From Xiphydria camelus (Eukaryota; Arthropoda; Insecta; Hymenoptera; Xiphydriidae): a DNA stretch of 64,000 bases. A model generated the notes under the pieces. It did no database searches. It saw only the letters and a list, made by a program, of their open reading frames with translations, and was not told the origin of the DNA. The stretch is from positions 29,509,470 to 29,573,469 of the forward strand of contig OY783197.1 of NCBI GenBank assembly GCA_963678675.1, read 5' to 3'. This document shows, piece after piece, positions 48,201 to 57,410 of the stretch; within the stretch, counting starts at the first letter, position 1; every line of letters starts with the position of its first letter. A program made the position numbers and the translations under genes.

Positions 48201-50532
48201 AAATTAAATAGATTTTAATTTTTCAATGAAAATCTTATGTGCTGAGACTCTATGTATTGTAAGCTATATTCGACGCGGTAGACTCGACGCGGCTGCACGA
48301 TAAGTCCTGAAGCAATCCTCGATGAGACTCGGATCACGATCCGATATGCACGCTGGTTGTCGGTCGAATGGCTTCCTTCGATTGCCTAGAGGAGCAGAGG
48401 ACCCCCTTACTCCTTCATCCTGGGCCTGCATTGGAAAGCCCCGTTGCCTTGACGTCATTATGGGGGAAACTGCCCGCTTCCACCTTGCTTCGTGAATCAC
48501 CCTTGCTTGACGCGTCCACTCCAAACGGTGCCTTGAAATTTCAGTATAGAATTTTTTTGCATGAATTTCCCCTCATTTTCTTCTAGTCTTCTCTTCTTAT
48601 TTATAACGAAAAAGAAATCACCAGAATTTCCCATCAAATACTCCTGGTAATGGACAAAAATGGTGAGACTTCTCCGTATATCAGGCAAAAAATATGATTA
48701 AAAAATCTACTAACATTTTCCCATAAATCTTCTGAATAAAATCACTTACCTCAAAAGCCGCTTTCACCAGATAGTAATTCATCTTTTTAAATAATTGTTT
48801 TTTTTTTATAAATGTATTAGTTTAAGCACTTTATTTTTTCTGGAACAACTCGCACCGGTTCTAATGGCCACAACTCACAACGTGCGCCGACTTCTGACGA
48901 TCGGCCGAAAACGGCCGAACTGACGCGAACTGACGCGAACTGACGCTCACGTGATCGCCTTTATAGATGTCATTGGTAGAATCTATCTATCCGGATAGGT
49001 AAAAATTCCGTTACTCTAGGGTAATTGTGCAGTAACGTAATGATAAAAATTAAGGCGCACAACTTGTTACAATTTAAGGGCTGAATGATAATTTTTGCTG
49101 CTATTATACGATAACATTTATTAACGGAGGGATACTTTCTATATTGTGCAGGCATAAAAATTCCTGTTCGGGTAAAATTGTAGAGGTGGAACGGTAAAAA
49201 TTCTGGAACGTTCGTCAAAATATATCGGTTGATTGTTAATTCCTGACCAGCGTCTCTACAAAATTAACCGTAAAACACCGAATGCTACACGCTTACCCTA
49301 CTATTTAGGTAATTTTTACCGAAAATTTCTCTCCGTGTACGTATGTACCTATCGCGTCGCCGATATTCGGTGGAACTTTCTCATTGCTTCTTCGCGATGC
49401 GGTGCGCATAATGTGCTTGGATGCATACCGGCAATGGCGAACAGTGGAATACGTTATCAAGAAAAGAACGGACATTGAGTATCTATGAAATTCCATTCAA
49501 GTTGCAATAATGCAAACGTGCTTTGTCATTTCAATGATAGGTACAGAAGAATACCGGAGTTATTATTGCACATGAACGTCGGTTAACCGTACGTTCGGTT
49601 ACTCGAAACGTACGATGTGCAATTCAAATGTCTCACAAAAAATCAGTAAGTTGGTAAGCTTTCCCGTTGAGACATAATTGAGGTAGCTTTTAATTCCAAT
49701 GAAATATCGTATCGATATAAAACGCAATGGGAAGTGAATAAATTTACCGAGGTTTTTTATCCGTACACTCGCGAATAAAATGGCAGACCGGATGATTGTT
49801 AGTTTCGCTTGCTTTCGTGATGGTTCGCGTACAAATGCTGCATCACTTTGGCGCGATGAACTGATCTACCTGAACGATCCAATCTGACATCGAGAGAGTG
49901 ACGTTATTTTACTCCCGATCACTTTCTTGCCTTGTTAGAAGATGAGTGGCGGTAGGCAATTCTGCGAAAAATGCCCATTTCTCTTCTACACGGAGGAAAA
50001 TGATTGGTTGAAAGTCATTTTTACAGCAACCCCGATAACGGAGTTCCTCGAGGTAAGACATTGGAGTAGTCTTAAATAGGTAGATCACAGCGTATTTTCA
50101 ACGGTTGGTAATAGTGTAAACGTCACTTTATACGATAAAATCTATCAAGCTCCCGTTGATATGTTGTCGGGTGTGTCTACGGGATAATACCGCAACGAAC
50201 TGTTAAAAGTATGCCGTGTCTATTTGAAAATTCAATGTTTCACCACGAGGAGCCTTGCACCTGAGATTCACTGTAAACACATCACCAATTCTCTTACTCC
50301 GTGTAAGAAGTTGTCAACTCCGCTATTGAAGTTTGATTTGCACTGTTGTAAGAATTTTTCATTTTTTATTCTGAGAAAATCAGAAAAACGAAATTCAATG
50401 AATGCTCACTTCCGCAGCGAGACGAACGTGTCCGCCAAGCCGAAATATCGTCATTCGTTTAGGGAACGGCACGATAAAAAGCGTTAAACTAAATTAGATA
50501 TCTTTACTCACGGCGATAGTGTGAGACTGCAT
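45237..50532 (-). CDS. IHVP-family secreted protein F, Val/Pro/His repeat type (Vajk-like?)
   Basis: Minus-strand exons 50532-50512 (MQSHTIA, donor GTGAGT), 46029-45962 (LLVFGILAAASAAPAPSSW, ending in CA before GTAAGT) and 45456-45237 (TAA) join in frame to 102 residues. Intron 2 splits His30, followed by EHHVIHIPYHVHTVHHHHV, the family motif with extra His. Then come three copies of PVHH[VY]EKVxVP and the end EEKPWW. This composition recalls Vajk-type cuticular proteins of the Drosophila Nimrod cluster, a resemblance from memory only. An alternative first exon at 48782-48750 (MNYYLVKAAFE, donor GTAAGT) is also in phase and has its own TATA box, giving 106 residues. I prefer the distal exon because it yields a cleaner signal peptide. 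Confidence 0.82.
48750..48782 (-). CDS. Alternative first coding exon of gene F
   Basis: ATG at 48782-48780 opens MNYYLVKAAFE and meets a consensus donor GTAAGT in phase 0, joining cleanly to exon 2 of gene F. The resulting signal sequence has a charged Glu inside the hydrophobic stretch, so it may be less efficient. The exon sits inside the 47088-49337 transposon-like element. Confidence 0.5.
48916..48945. repeat. Three tandem copies of a 10-bp unit next to a TATA box
   Basis: CGAACTGACG is repeated three times without change, just downstream (minus strand) of the TATA box at 48960-48966 and so in or near the transcription start. Confidence 0.9.
48960..48966 (-). promoter_or_regulatory. TATA box for the alternative first exon of gene F
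   Basis: CTATAAAGG on the minus strand is followed by a CACGTG-containing stretch (GATCACGTGAGCG). A leader of about 150 bases would follow to the ATG at 48782. Confidence 0.5.
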
Positions 50533-50597
50533 ATCGAGTTCTCGGTGAGTCCTTTGCGAATGCTGATACAATGCTGACTTTAGCGGTCAGCGAAGTG

Positions 50598-50605
50598 TTT
50601 ATAAA
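50598..50605 (-). promoter_or_regulatory. TATA box for the distal first exon of gene F
   Basis: TTTATAAA (reads CCTTTATAAACAC on the minus strand) lies about 65 bases above the ATG at 50532. Confidence 0.6.
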
Positions 50606-51806
50606 GGACGACCTCGTGACAAAACGACCCGTAAGGGAGGGTGGGAGGGAGGAGCTCTTGGCAGTTCAGTTCGTTACGTAAAAATGAGGAAGCGTGCACG
50701 GTTCCTGTTACGTAGCTGCGTTACGCACATATATATTGGTATTCCACGTGTTGCACGACGTCGAAGGCATACCGTCGCGGGATAGAGAGGGAGGGGGAGA
50801 GAGTTGCCGTTTTATAACTTTTTCCAAAATTAACTTACCGGATATTTGAATTACTGATTTAAGAGTACAGGTGTGTTCTCATGATAACGTGCGTTTCGAA
50901 AGGCCGGGGAAAAGTGTTCGACGTCGAACACATTTAAAATTTAAACACGCGCGTGTCCCCTTGCTCGGATCGAGTATTATATTGCAAGATACAGTGATTG
51001 TGTGTTCCTAAAACTTGATATAAACGAATATAGTATACTATCGGATACGAAGACAATTTGGATGGTCCATTTTATAAATATTTCATTACATGAGAACATT
51101 TTCTCTCACCTCCAATCAAGTCTCGTTTTCCGAGGCTCTCTTTAATTGGAACCTTCCTGCAAGGTGGGTAGTTCTGGTAGTCGTTGCATTCGTTCAGCAA
51201 CTTTACGAATGCTATAATCTTTGCGCCGCCATCTCACCTTGACTATTGGCCTTTCTAGTTAAGTATATTAACCGTTCCAAGTTCGTTCGTGTGAAACTCG
51301 AAGGAGGAAGGGTGAGGAAGTTTCACGTTCGTGGATGATACAGTTTTCTCATCGATGCACGCACGATGTTACAGGAAGTTGTGCAGTTTGCATACTTAAC
51401 TTATATCCATCATACCTGCAAAGAGAAAGTGTTTCGTAACCCTCGCGTGTATCTTCAAATGTTCATAATCTGTAAGACTCGCTCTGATCGAGGTGACCCG
51501 CCGGACGTCCGGAAACATTCCAAATTGTGAATATATTATAGATTCCCGCTTTGCATTTTCAAGCGGGTATTAATAAATCGGTCGTGAAAGTGGTCATTCG
51601 ACTTTCCGTTTAACTTGGGCCGCGTTGAATGCTTATCTCGGTGAGAGGAGTACGATCATCATATAACGCTGAATATCGCGGCAACGTTGCAGCGATATTT
51701 CAATTGTATATATATTCATAAACGCACTCGTATTTTATACCGCGGAAAAGTCGCGGATAAACTGTTTTAGGATCGATCGTTTCAAATTCTCGATAAAATT
51801 TATCTT
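50606..51806. other. Intergenic, no gene seen
   Basis: No exon, RNA gene or repeat could be supported. Confidence 0.4.
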
Positions 51807-51859
51807 CCCGGTAAACCGCTTACCTGCCAATCGAAATACCAAGTAAGCGATTTACCGGG
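51807..51859. repeat. Short inverted repeat
   Basis: CCCGGTAAACCGCTTAC at 51807-51823 is mirrored, with one mismatch, by GTAAGCGATTTACCGGG at 51843-51859, directly before the larger palindrome. Confidence 0.8.
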
Positions 51860-51864
51860 AGTAT

Positions 51865-52017
51865 ACAACCCGTTCCAGGGAATACACGCCAGCGTAGCGG
51901 GTTGCATATCGGTTATCCGCCTGGCGCCGGACACGGGGCATGGCCCCTGCAGCGGATCGGGGGCGTCAACCGATATGCAACCCGCTACGCTGGCGTGTAT
52001 TCCCTGGAACGGGTTGT
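51865..52017. repeat. Perfect palindrome with 50-bp arms
   Basis: The arms 51865-51914 and 51968-52017 are exact reverse complements. The 53-base loop contains smaller hairpins (ATCCGC/GCGGAT and GGGGCATGGCCCC). The arm carries the GGGTTGCATATCGGTT core of the dispersed family also seen at 14.9, 41.8 and 52.3 kb. Confidence 0.9.
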
Positions 52018-52283
52018 AGGTACCTATATGTAAATTTTACAGAGAAGTTGGAACAACTGGCCCTCAGAGAACTACATGATATTTGCTATGAGATATCGCT
52101 GCGATATAAAGAAAGATTCATTTATTTCAGTCATTTTTCATTAATCTTTCAAAGACATTTCTCAGAAGCGAAATCTTGCAGGCGTGTTTAACGAAAAAGT
52201 GGCACGGGTAACTATATTTTTACCTTTTTACCGCGGTAGGGTACGCGTACAGAAAATTATGTCCAAAAATACCTACAATGGCA

Positions 52284-52480
52284 AGTTATACCCCGCGTTT
52301 GATTTTGCACATGCCAGTACAACAGGTTGCATGCCGTTTGGCACACCCACCCTGATCGCTGTGGTTTCCTATCGTGGATCGTGTGTGGTAATTCAGTGGT
52401 AATACCGACAACCGAGATACGAACCAAATAAAAGTAGGCACCAGTCTGAGAAACATCGGTCGTCTCATATTGTGATAGAA
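52284..52480. repeat. Dispersed repeat copy
   Basis: TACCCCGCGTTTGATTTTGC, CAACAGGTTGCATGCCG and ACGAACCAAATAAAAG occur in the same order as in the 41.7-42.1 kb copies. Confidence 0.6.
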
Positions 52481-52962
52481 ATACTCATAATCGTTGAATT
52501 ATCTTGAGAGTAAATAATAAATAGACATATCACAAATAATAATGGAAATTTAATAATTGTAGCAGATAAACTTAGAGTTTACCGACGTATACCTATAGTT
52601 TGGAGAATTTTCATTCCAGCGTTCATTACAATTGGAACACATGATGTAATCTTCTTTCGGGCATGATCAAAACCGAAATTCATAACTCGTGTTATACTAC
52701 TCCATTTTTCGAGCGTACAAAAACGATTCCGCAACTTGTTTGGCTGCAAGTGAGCGTAGACACATTAAAACGTGCAAGACGCAAACTAGTTGCACGCGAT
52801 CGAACATTTTGTGACAAACCACAAGTCGTTTGGTCGGTGGATTATTCAATTGCGTACGGCGGTTACACGTGTGAGTGCAGTCTCACGTTACTCATCGATC
52901 AAAATGTTGCATAACTAAAAGTTGCACATCAACGCTAGATCTGAGAGGAACCAAACTTGGGA

Positions 52963-52980
52963 CCCCCCCCCCCCCCCCCC
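52963..52980. repeat. Poly-C tract
   Basis: A run of 18 C; length should be treated with caution. Confidence 0.9.
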
Positions 52981-53198
52981 TGGTACAACACTTTCGTGGC
53001 GTATTCGGCTGAGAAGGGGAATTCCAGGTAGCCAAACGTGCCGTCGTTCTCACTGCACCAGTACCTTCCAGTTAAATTTACTTCTAGTTATCTTAATTTA
53101 AGTTCTTAGTAAACGTTAGTTGTATATTGATAAACAGTTTAGCTACCACTTTAATTTTATTCACCAGTTAAGACATTTAACTGGACATTGATAAACCG

Positions 53199-53300
53199 GC
53201 CCTCAGTCGTCCAAGCCACAGACTTACCACGCGGGCGTCCCGCGCTCGATTCCCGTGCATGCACCTTTTTTTTGCCAATTTCAAACTTTTTCACTTTTTG
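53199..53300 (+). mobile_element. tRNA-like repeat (SINE head), copy 1
   Basis: CAGTCGTCCAAGCCACAGAC and CGCTCGATTCCCG resemble A- and B-box regions of a tRNA. The sequence and the tail that follows (GTGCATGCACC, then CAATTTCAAACTTTTTCAC) recur reversed at 55872-55983. It does not fold into a complete tRNA. Confidence 0.55.
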
Positions 53301-53431
53301 ATGTGTAAACATCTATGCTATGGCTCTGCGGTACGACCTTCCTGGGAAATTGAGCGTCAGACGTAAGTCATGTAGATGTGACTGCGTCAGTGTGTGTGTG
53401 GCGCTACTGCGCATACTATTCGCGCAAGCTG

Positions 53432-54951
53432 AATTATCTCAACGGGAAAACATTTTAGAGAAAAATGTTTAATACAAAACTAAGGATTTTCCCTTGGCTA
53501 CCTAGTGGTCGTATTGGATTTGACCTTGACCGTGACCTTTAAGGTAATATGAAATGCCTTCCTAAACCGTTCATCCGATTGCGATGAAACTTTGGGGAAT
53601 GGTTGGACGCATGCCCGCGAAGGTTTCTGAGTTAGCAAATCTTATAAAAGGTGTTCAAAAAGTACCGGTACTGATGATTATTAAGCCTCCCTAAACCGTT
53701 CATCCGATTGCGATGAAAAGTTGGGAAATGGTTGGACGCATGCCCGCGAAGGTTTCTGAGTTAGTAAATCTTATACAGGGTGTTCAAAAAGTACCGGTAC
53801 GGATGATTATTATGCCTTCCTAAACCGTTCATCAGATTGCGATGAAAATTTGGGGAACAGTTGGACGCATATCCGCGAAGGTTTGAGTTAGTAAATCTTA
53901 TACAGGGTGTTCAAAAAGTACCGGTACGGATGATTATTATGCCTTCCTAAACCGTTCATCCGATTGCGATGAAACTTTGGGGAATGGTTGGACGCATGCC
54001 CGCGAAGGTTTCTGAGTTAGTAAATCTTATAAAAGGTGTTCAAAAAGTACCGGTACTGATGATTATTATGCCTTCCTAAACCGTTCATCCGATTGCGATG
54101 AAAAGTTGGGAAATGGTTGGACGCGTGCCCGCGAAGGTTTCTGAGTTAGTAAATCTTATACAGGGTGTTTAAACAGTACCGGTACGGATGATTATTATGC
54201 CTTCCTAAACCGTTCATCCGATTGCGATGAAAATTTGGGGAACAGTTGGACGCATATCCGCGAAGGTTTGAGTTAGTAAATCTTATACAGGGTGTTCAAA
54301 AAATACAGGTACGGATGATTATTTGCCTTCCTAAACCGTTCATCCGATTGCGATGAAACTTTGGGGAATGGTTGGACGCATGCCCGCGAAGGTTTCTGAG
54401 TTAGTAAATCTTATAAAAGGTGTTCAAAAAGTACCGGTACTGATGATTATTATGCCTCCCTAAACCGTTCATCCGATTGCGATGAAAAGTTGGGAAATGG
54501 TTGGACGCATGCCCGCGAAGGTTTCTGAGTTAGTAAATCTTATACAGGGTGTTCAAAAAGTACCGGTACGGATGATTATTATGCCTTCCTAAACCGTTCA
54601 TCCGATTGCGATGAAAATTTGGGGAACAGTTGGACGCATATCCGCGAAGGTTTCTGAGTTAGTAAATCTTATACAGGGTGTTCAAAAAGTCGAACTATAC
54701 TTGACCTAAATTTGACCTCCGCTGACAATAAAGGTAACATGAAAAAAATGGTCAAGAACACATTTGAACGTGAAAAAAAATTAATTTGACTTCGATATAA
54801 CCTTGAAGGTCATGGTCAAGGTCAAATCCCATATGACCATTGCGTAGCCCGGGAAAAATACTAAGTTTTGTATTAAAAATGTATTGAAACAATGGTGGAC
54901 GGACAAAATCAATCCACAATCTACCCGTGCGAAGCCGGGACGGGCTGCTAG
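53432..54951 (+). mobile_element. 5'-truncated Helitron with expanded internal array
   Basis: It matches the Helitron at 19214-20289 from its AACATTTTAGAGAAAAATG part to the end, including the stem CCCGTGCGAAGCCGGGACGGG and final CTAG before T. The (CTGT)n start is missing. Nine copies of the 129-base unit lie at 53556-54690. Confidence 0.8.
53556..54690. repeat. Higher-order tandem array, 3 x (3 x ~129 bp)
   Basis: GCCT(T/C)CCTAAACCG begins units at 53556, 53685, 53814, 53941, 54070, 54199, 54325, 54454 and 54583. Units 1, 4, 7 read ACTTTGGGGAATGG and AAAAGGTGTTC; units 2, 5, 8 read AAGTTGGGAAATGG; units 3, 6, 9 read AATTTGGGGAACAGTTGG. So a 385-base trimer is repeated three times. Confidence 0.9.
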
Positions 54952-55110
54952 TAAGTTATAAATCTAATATAATAATAATAAATATTTTATTATAGAAAAA
55001 ATTTAACTTCTTTATGTCGAACTACGACGTCATATTCCCCAATTAAACTCGGACCGCAGATAATTGTAAGATGTTTACACATCCTCCGTGAGTACAACGG
55101 CACTCACACC

Positions 55111-55880
55111 TTTTTTTTATTATTCAAACTATTTCTACTAATCCCCTTAGAAGTAAAATAAATCTAGGTAAGGCGAAATAGTTATTTTCGTTATTAGGGC
55201 GTGAAGCGCTGTTTCTAACGAGAGTGAAGTTTGCCGCACGAGCGAAGCGAGTACGGCAATCACACTCGTTAGAACGGCGCGAAACAACCGAATAACGAAT
55301 TCTATTTTTTGTCACTAAGTGTCAAACACGAGATTGACGATTTCACGCACTGCGCAGGTTATTTCACGCACCGCGCAACTTTTCACGAATTGGTGTGTGA
55401 AAGATGATTTCACATGCGTCGAGGACGCCCATGAAACCGAGTATTTGACACTGAGTGACAAAAAAAAAATTTTAACCGTTCAATTACAAAAAGCATTTTC
55501 ATTTATTCGTAACAAGTGAATTTTAACATAGCAATGAGTAATTGACACTTACCTGGTATTGACATCATTTTAATGTAAAGTATAGAAATTGTCACCAAAA
55601 CTGCACTAATGAAGCCACCAAATTTAAAGAGTTTCCTAGGAAAATGAGTAATTTGCACTTACCCGGCATTGACGTCATTTAATGTAAAGTATAGAAATTG
55701 TCACCAAAACTGCACTAATGAAGCCTTCACTAATGAACTTCAATGAATTCGTTGCCTTCGAGAATGATTACTAAAAATCGTTCAAAATATAGTTTTAAAT
55801 GCAAAAATTTTGTTTATTCACGTTACCTAGATTTATTTTACTTCTAAGGATTAGTAGAAATAGTTTGAATAATAAAAAAA
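55111..55880. repeat. Inverted-repeat segment with inserted MITE
   Basis: TATTCAAACTATTTCTACTA near 55130 is mirrored by TAGTAGAAATAGTTTGAATA near 55852; the arms cover about 55111-55171 and 55823-55880. Inside are the MITE copy at 55238-55468 and a tandem duplication of about 80 bases (55534-55613 and 55647-55725, ending ACTGCACTAATGAAGCC). Confidence 0.7.
55238..55468. repeat. MITE-like repeat, copy of 40175-40407
   Basis: Same TTTTTTGTCACT/AGTGACAAAAAA ends and interior as the 40-kb copy, with few substitutions. Confidence 0.75.
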
Positions 55881-55983
55881 GTGAAAAAGTTTGAAATTGG
55901 CAAAAAAAAAGTGCATGCACGGGAATCGAACGCGGGACGCCCGCGTGGTAAGTCTGTGGCTTAGCCGACTGCGCCGCGTCACC
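55872..55983 (-). mobile_element. tRNA-like repeat (SINE head), copy 2
   Basis: On the minus strand GGCGCAGTCGGCTAAGCC (A-box-like) and CGTTCGATTCCCG (B-box-like) are better preserved than in copy 1 at 53.2 kb. The copies are in opposite orientation. Confidence 0.55.
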
Positions 55984-55984
55984 A

Positions 55985-57410
55985 TCTTGAACGCTAAGTA
56001 TTTCATTATAGTACACACTTTACGCGTCAAAACAATTAATTTTTTTTAAATAAACCGACGCGCATTGGACAAAAGTAAAGTATGAGCGTTACTCAGGGGA
56101 CTTCCCTTTATTTATAAAAAAAAATTCATTACAATCGGTGCTCCGACTTTCGAAAAAGGTCCCCTTGTTACATCGTGCCGGACACTCTCCTCACGGTCGG
56201 TGCTCTTGGCAGGGGTGTTCCGGTTTATCGATAGCCCTCCTTCCAGGCAATGCTAAAGCGCAATGCAGAATTTTCGGGATGGTGTTTGTTATTCATTGGA
56301 GAGAAACGAGTGAAGAGATGTAATTGATATCTGCATCATGGCGTTCCAAATTCGACACTACCCCGAGGCCGGTCGCCTCGAGGTGTCTTTCGAAGATTTA
56401 TGCCTTCTTAAAAAAAAAAAGGTAGATGTCCTTCAAATATCTAATGTTTAAAGGACATCCGCAAGACGTCCAGGAACCATCGTTTAGCCATTTCTGCTAC
56501 TGCAGTATCGACTACTGGAAATCCACGGGCTATGGTCCTAACTGCATGAACCGATTTTTATCGATATAGAGATCAAAACGGAGTCTTATGGTAGATCTCC
56601 TGAGAATTACTTCTGCTACAAAATACAGTCCACTTTGTGTACACGCGACGAAGAATCATTACAGTTTTTAGATAGCAGTTGAAAATCATAACTCAATGAC
56701 ATAGTCGGTCGGTTTGCTTACATTTTATTTAGATTGGTGCCATAGCACAACCTTGTACAGTATTGCTGCATTCTATTTGCTTTAGAAATTAATTATGTAA
56801 AGTTCATAGTTTTGCAATGTCGTATAGCTACACAATTATTTTTACGAATACAATACAAATCAGCTAATATATAATTTTTGCTATAATTAAACTCACGTAT
56901 CTTTTTAATTATACCGATCCCTGCACAAATAAAACGCCATCGTTACGTCGCGTCTTCAAATAATTATTCTCCAAAGTCGAACAGTCGCTTCACACGTTGA
57001 CAACATGGCGTGGCCGAGAAAGTTTAGCGAATTCTGAAAGAAATGAGAACTGTTTTCATAAATGAAAGTTCCTTGTTGTTTCCCGATAAAGATCATTTCC
57101 GCGAAATGTGATACACACAGTGGTTATGTGAAATTCAATATCTTGTATGAATTTCCCAATCTCTTATGTGATTCGACTATCTGATTAACGATATATTGAA
57201 GCACATAATAATATGATCTCATGGGTGATAGGATGCATGAATAAACCTACATAACGGCTCGACATGTAAATGTAACAACAAATATTGTAGAGCAACAATA
57301 AATAGGGACTATTTAAATATTACTTTAATACTTTCACTCACACACACACACACACACACACACACCGTGCATAGCGCAAAAGAGTCGATGCATTGTATAT
57401 TTCACCTTGA
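55985..57410. other. Intergenic, 3' flank of TPP2, no gene seen
   Basis: A (CA)n run lies at 57338-57365. TTTATT at 56725-56730 could be the minus-strand AATAAA of TPP2. No other coding region is supported. Confidence 0.45.
57338..57365. repeat. (CA)n microsatellite
   Basis: A CA dinucleotide run of 28 bases. Confidence 0.95.

Larger units (their letters stand above)
47088..49337. mobile_element. 2.25-kb terminal-inverted-repeat element in intron 1 of gene F
   Basis: CACGGAGAGAAAT at 47088-47100 is repeated inverted at 49325-49337, with TA on both outer sides. Subterminal sequence also matches inverted: AACTAGTACGGTAATCGTGT on the left against AATAGTAGGGTAAGCGTGT on the right strand, for about 60 bases. 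No transposase frame is seen. It encloses the alternative first exon and TATA box of gene F. Confidence 0.65.

Noticed and set aside
49942..50050. Possible exon MSGGRQFCEKCPFLFY... with donor GTAAGA
   Set aside because: No signal peptide, no partner exon in phase, and part of it (CTACACGGAGGAAAAT) resembles a transposon end.
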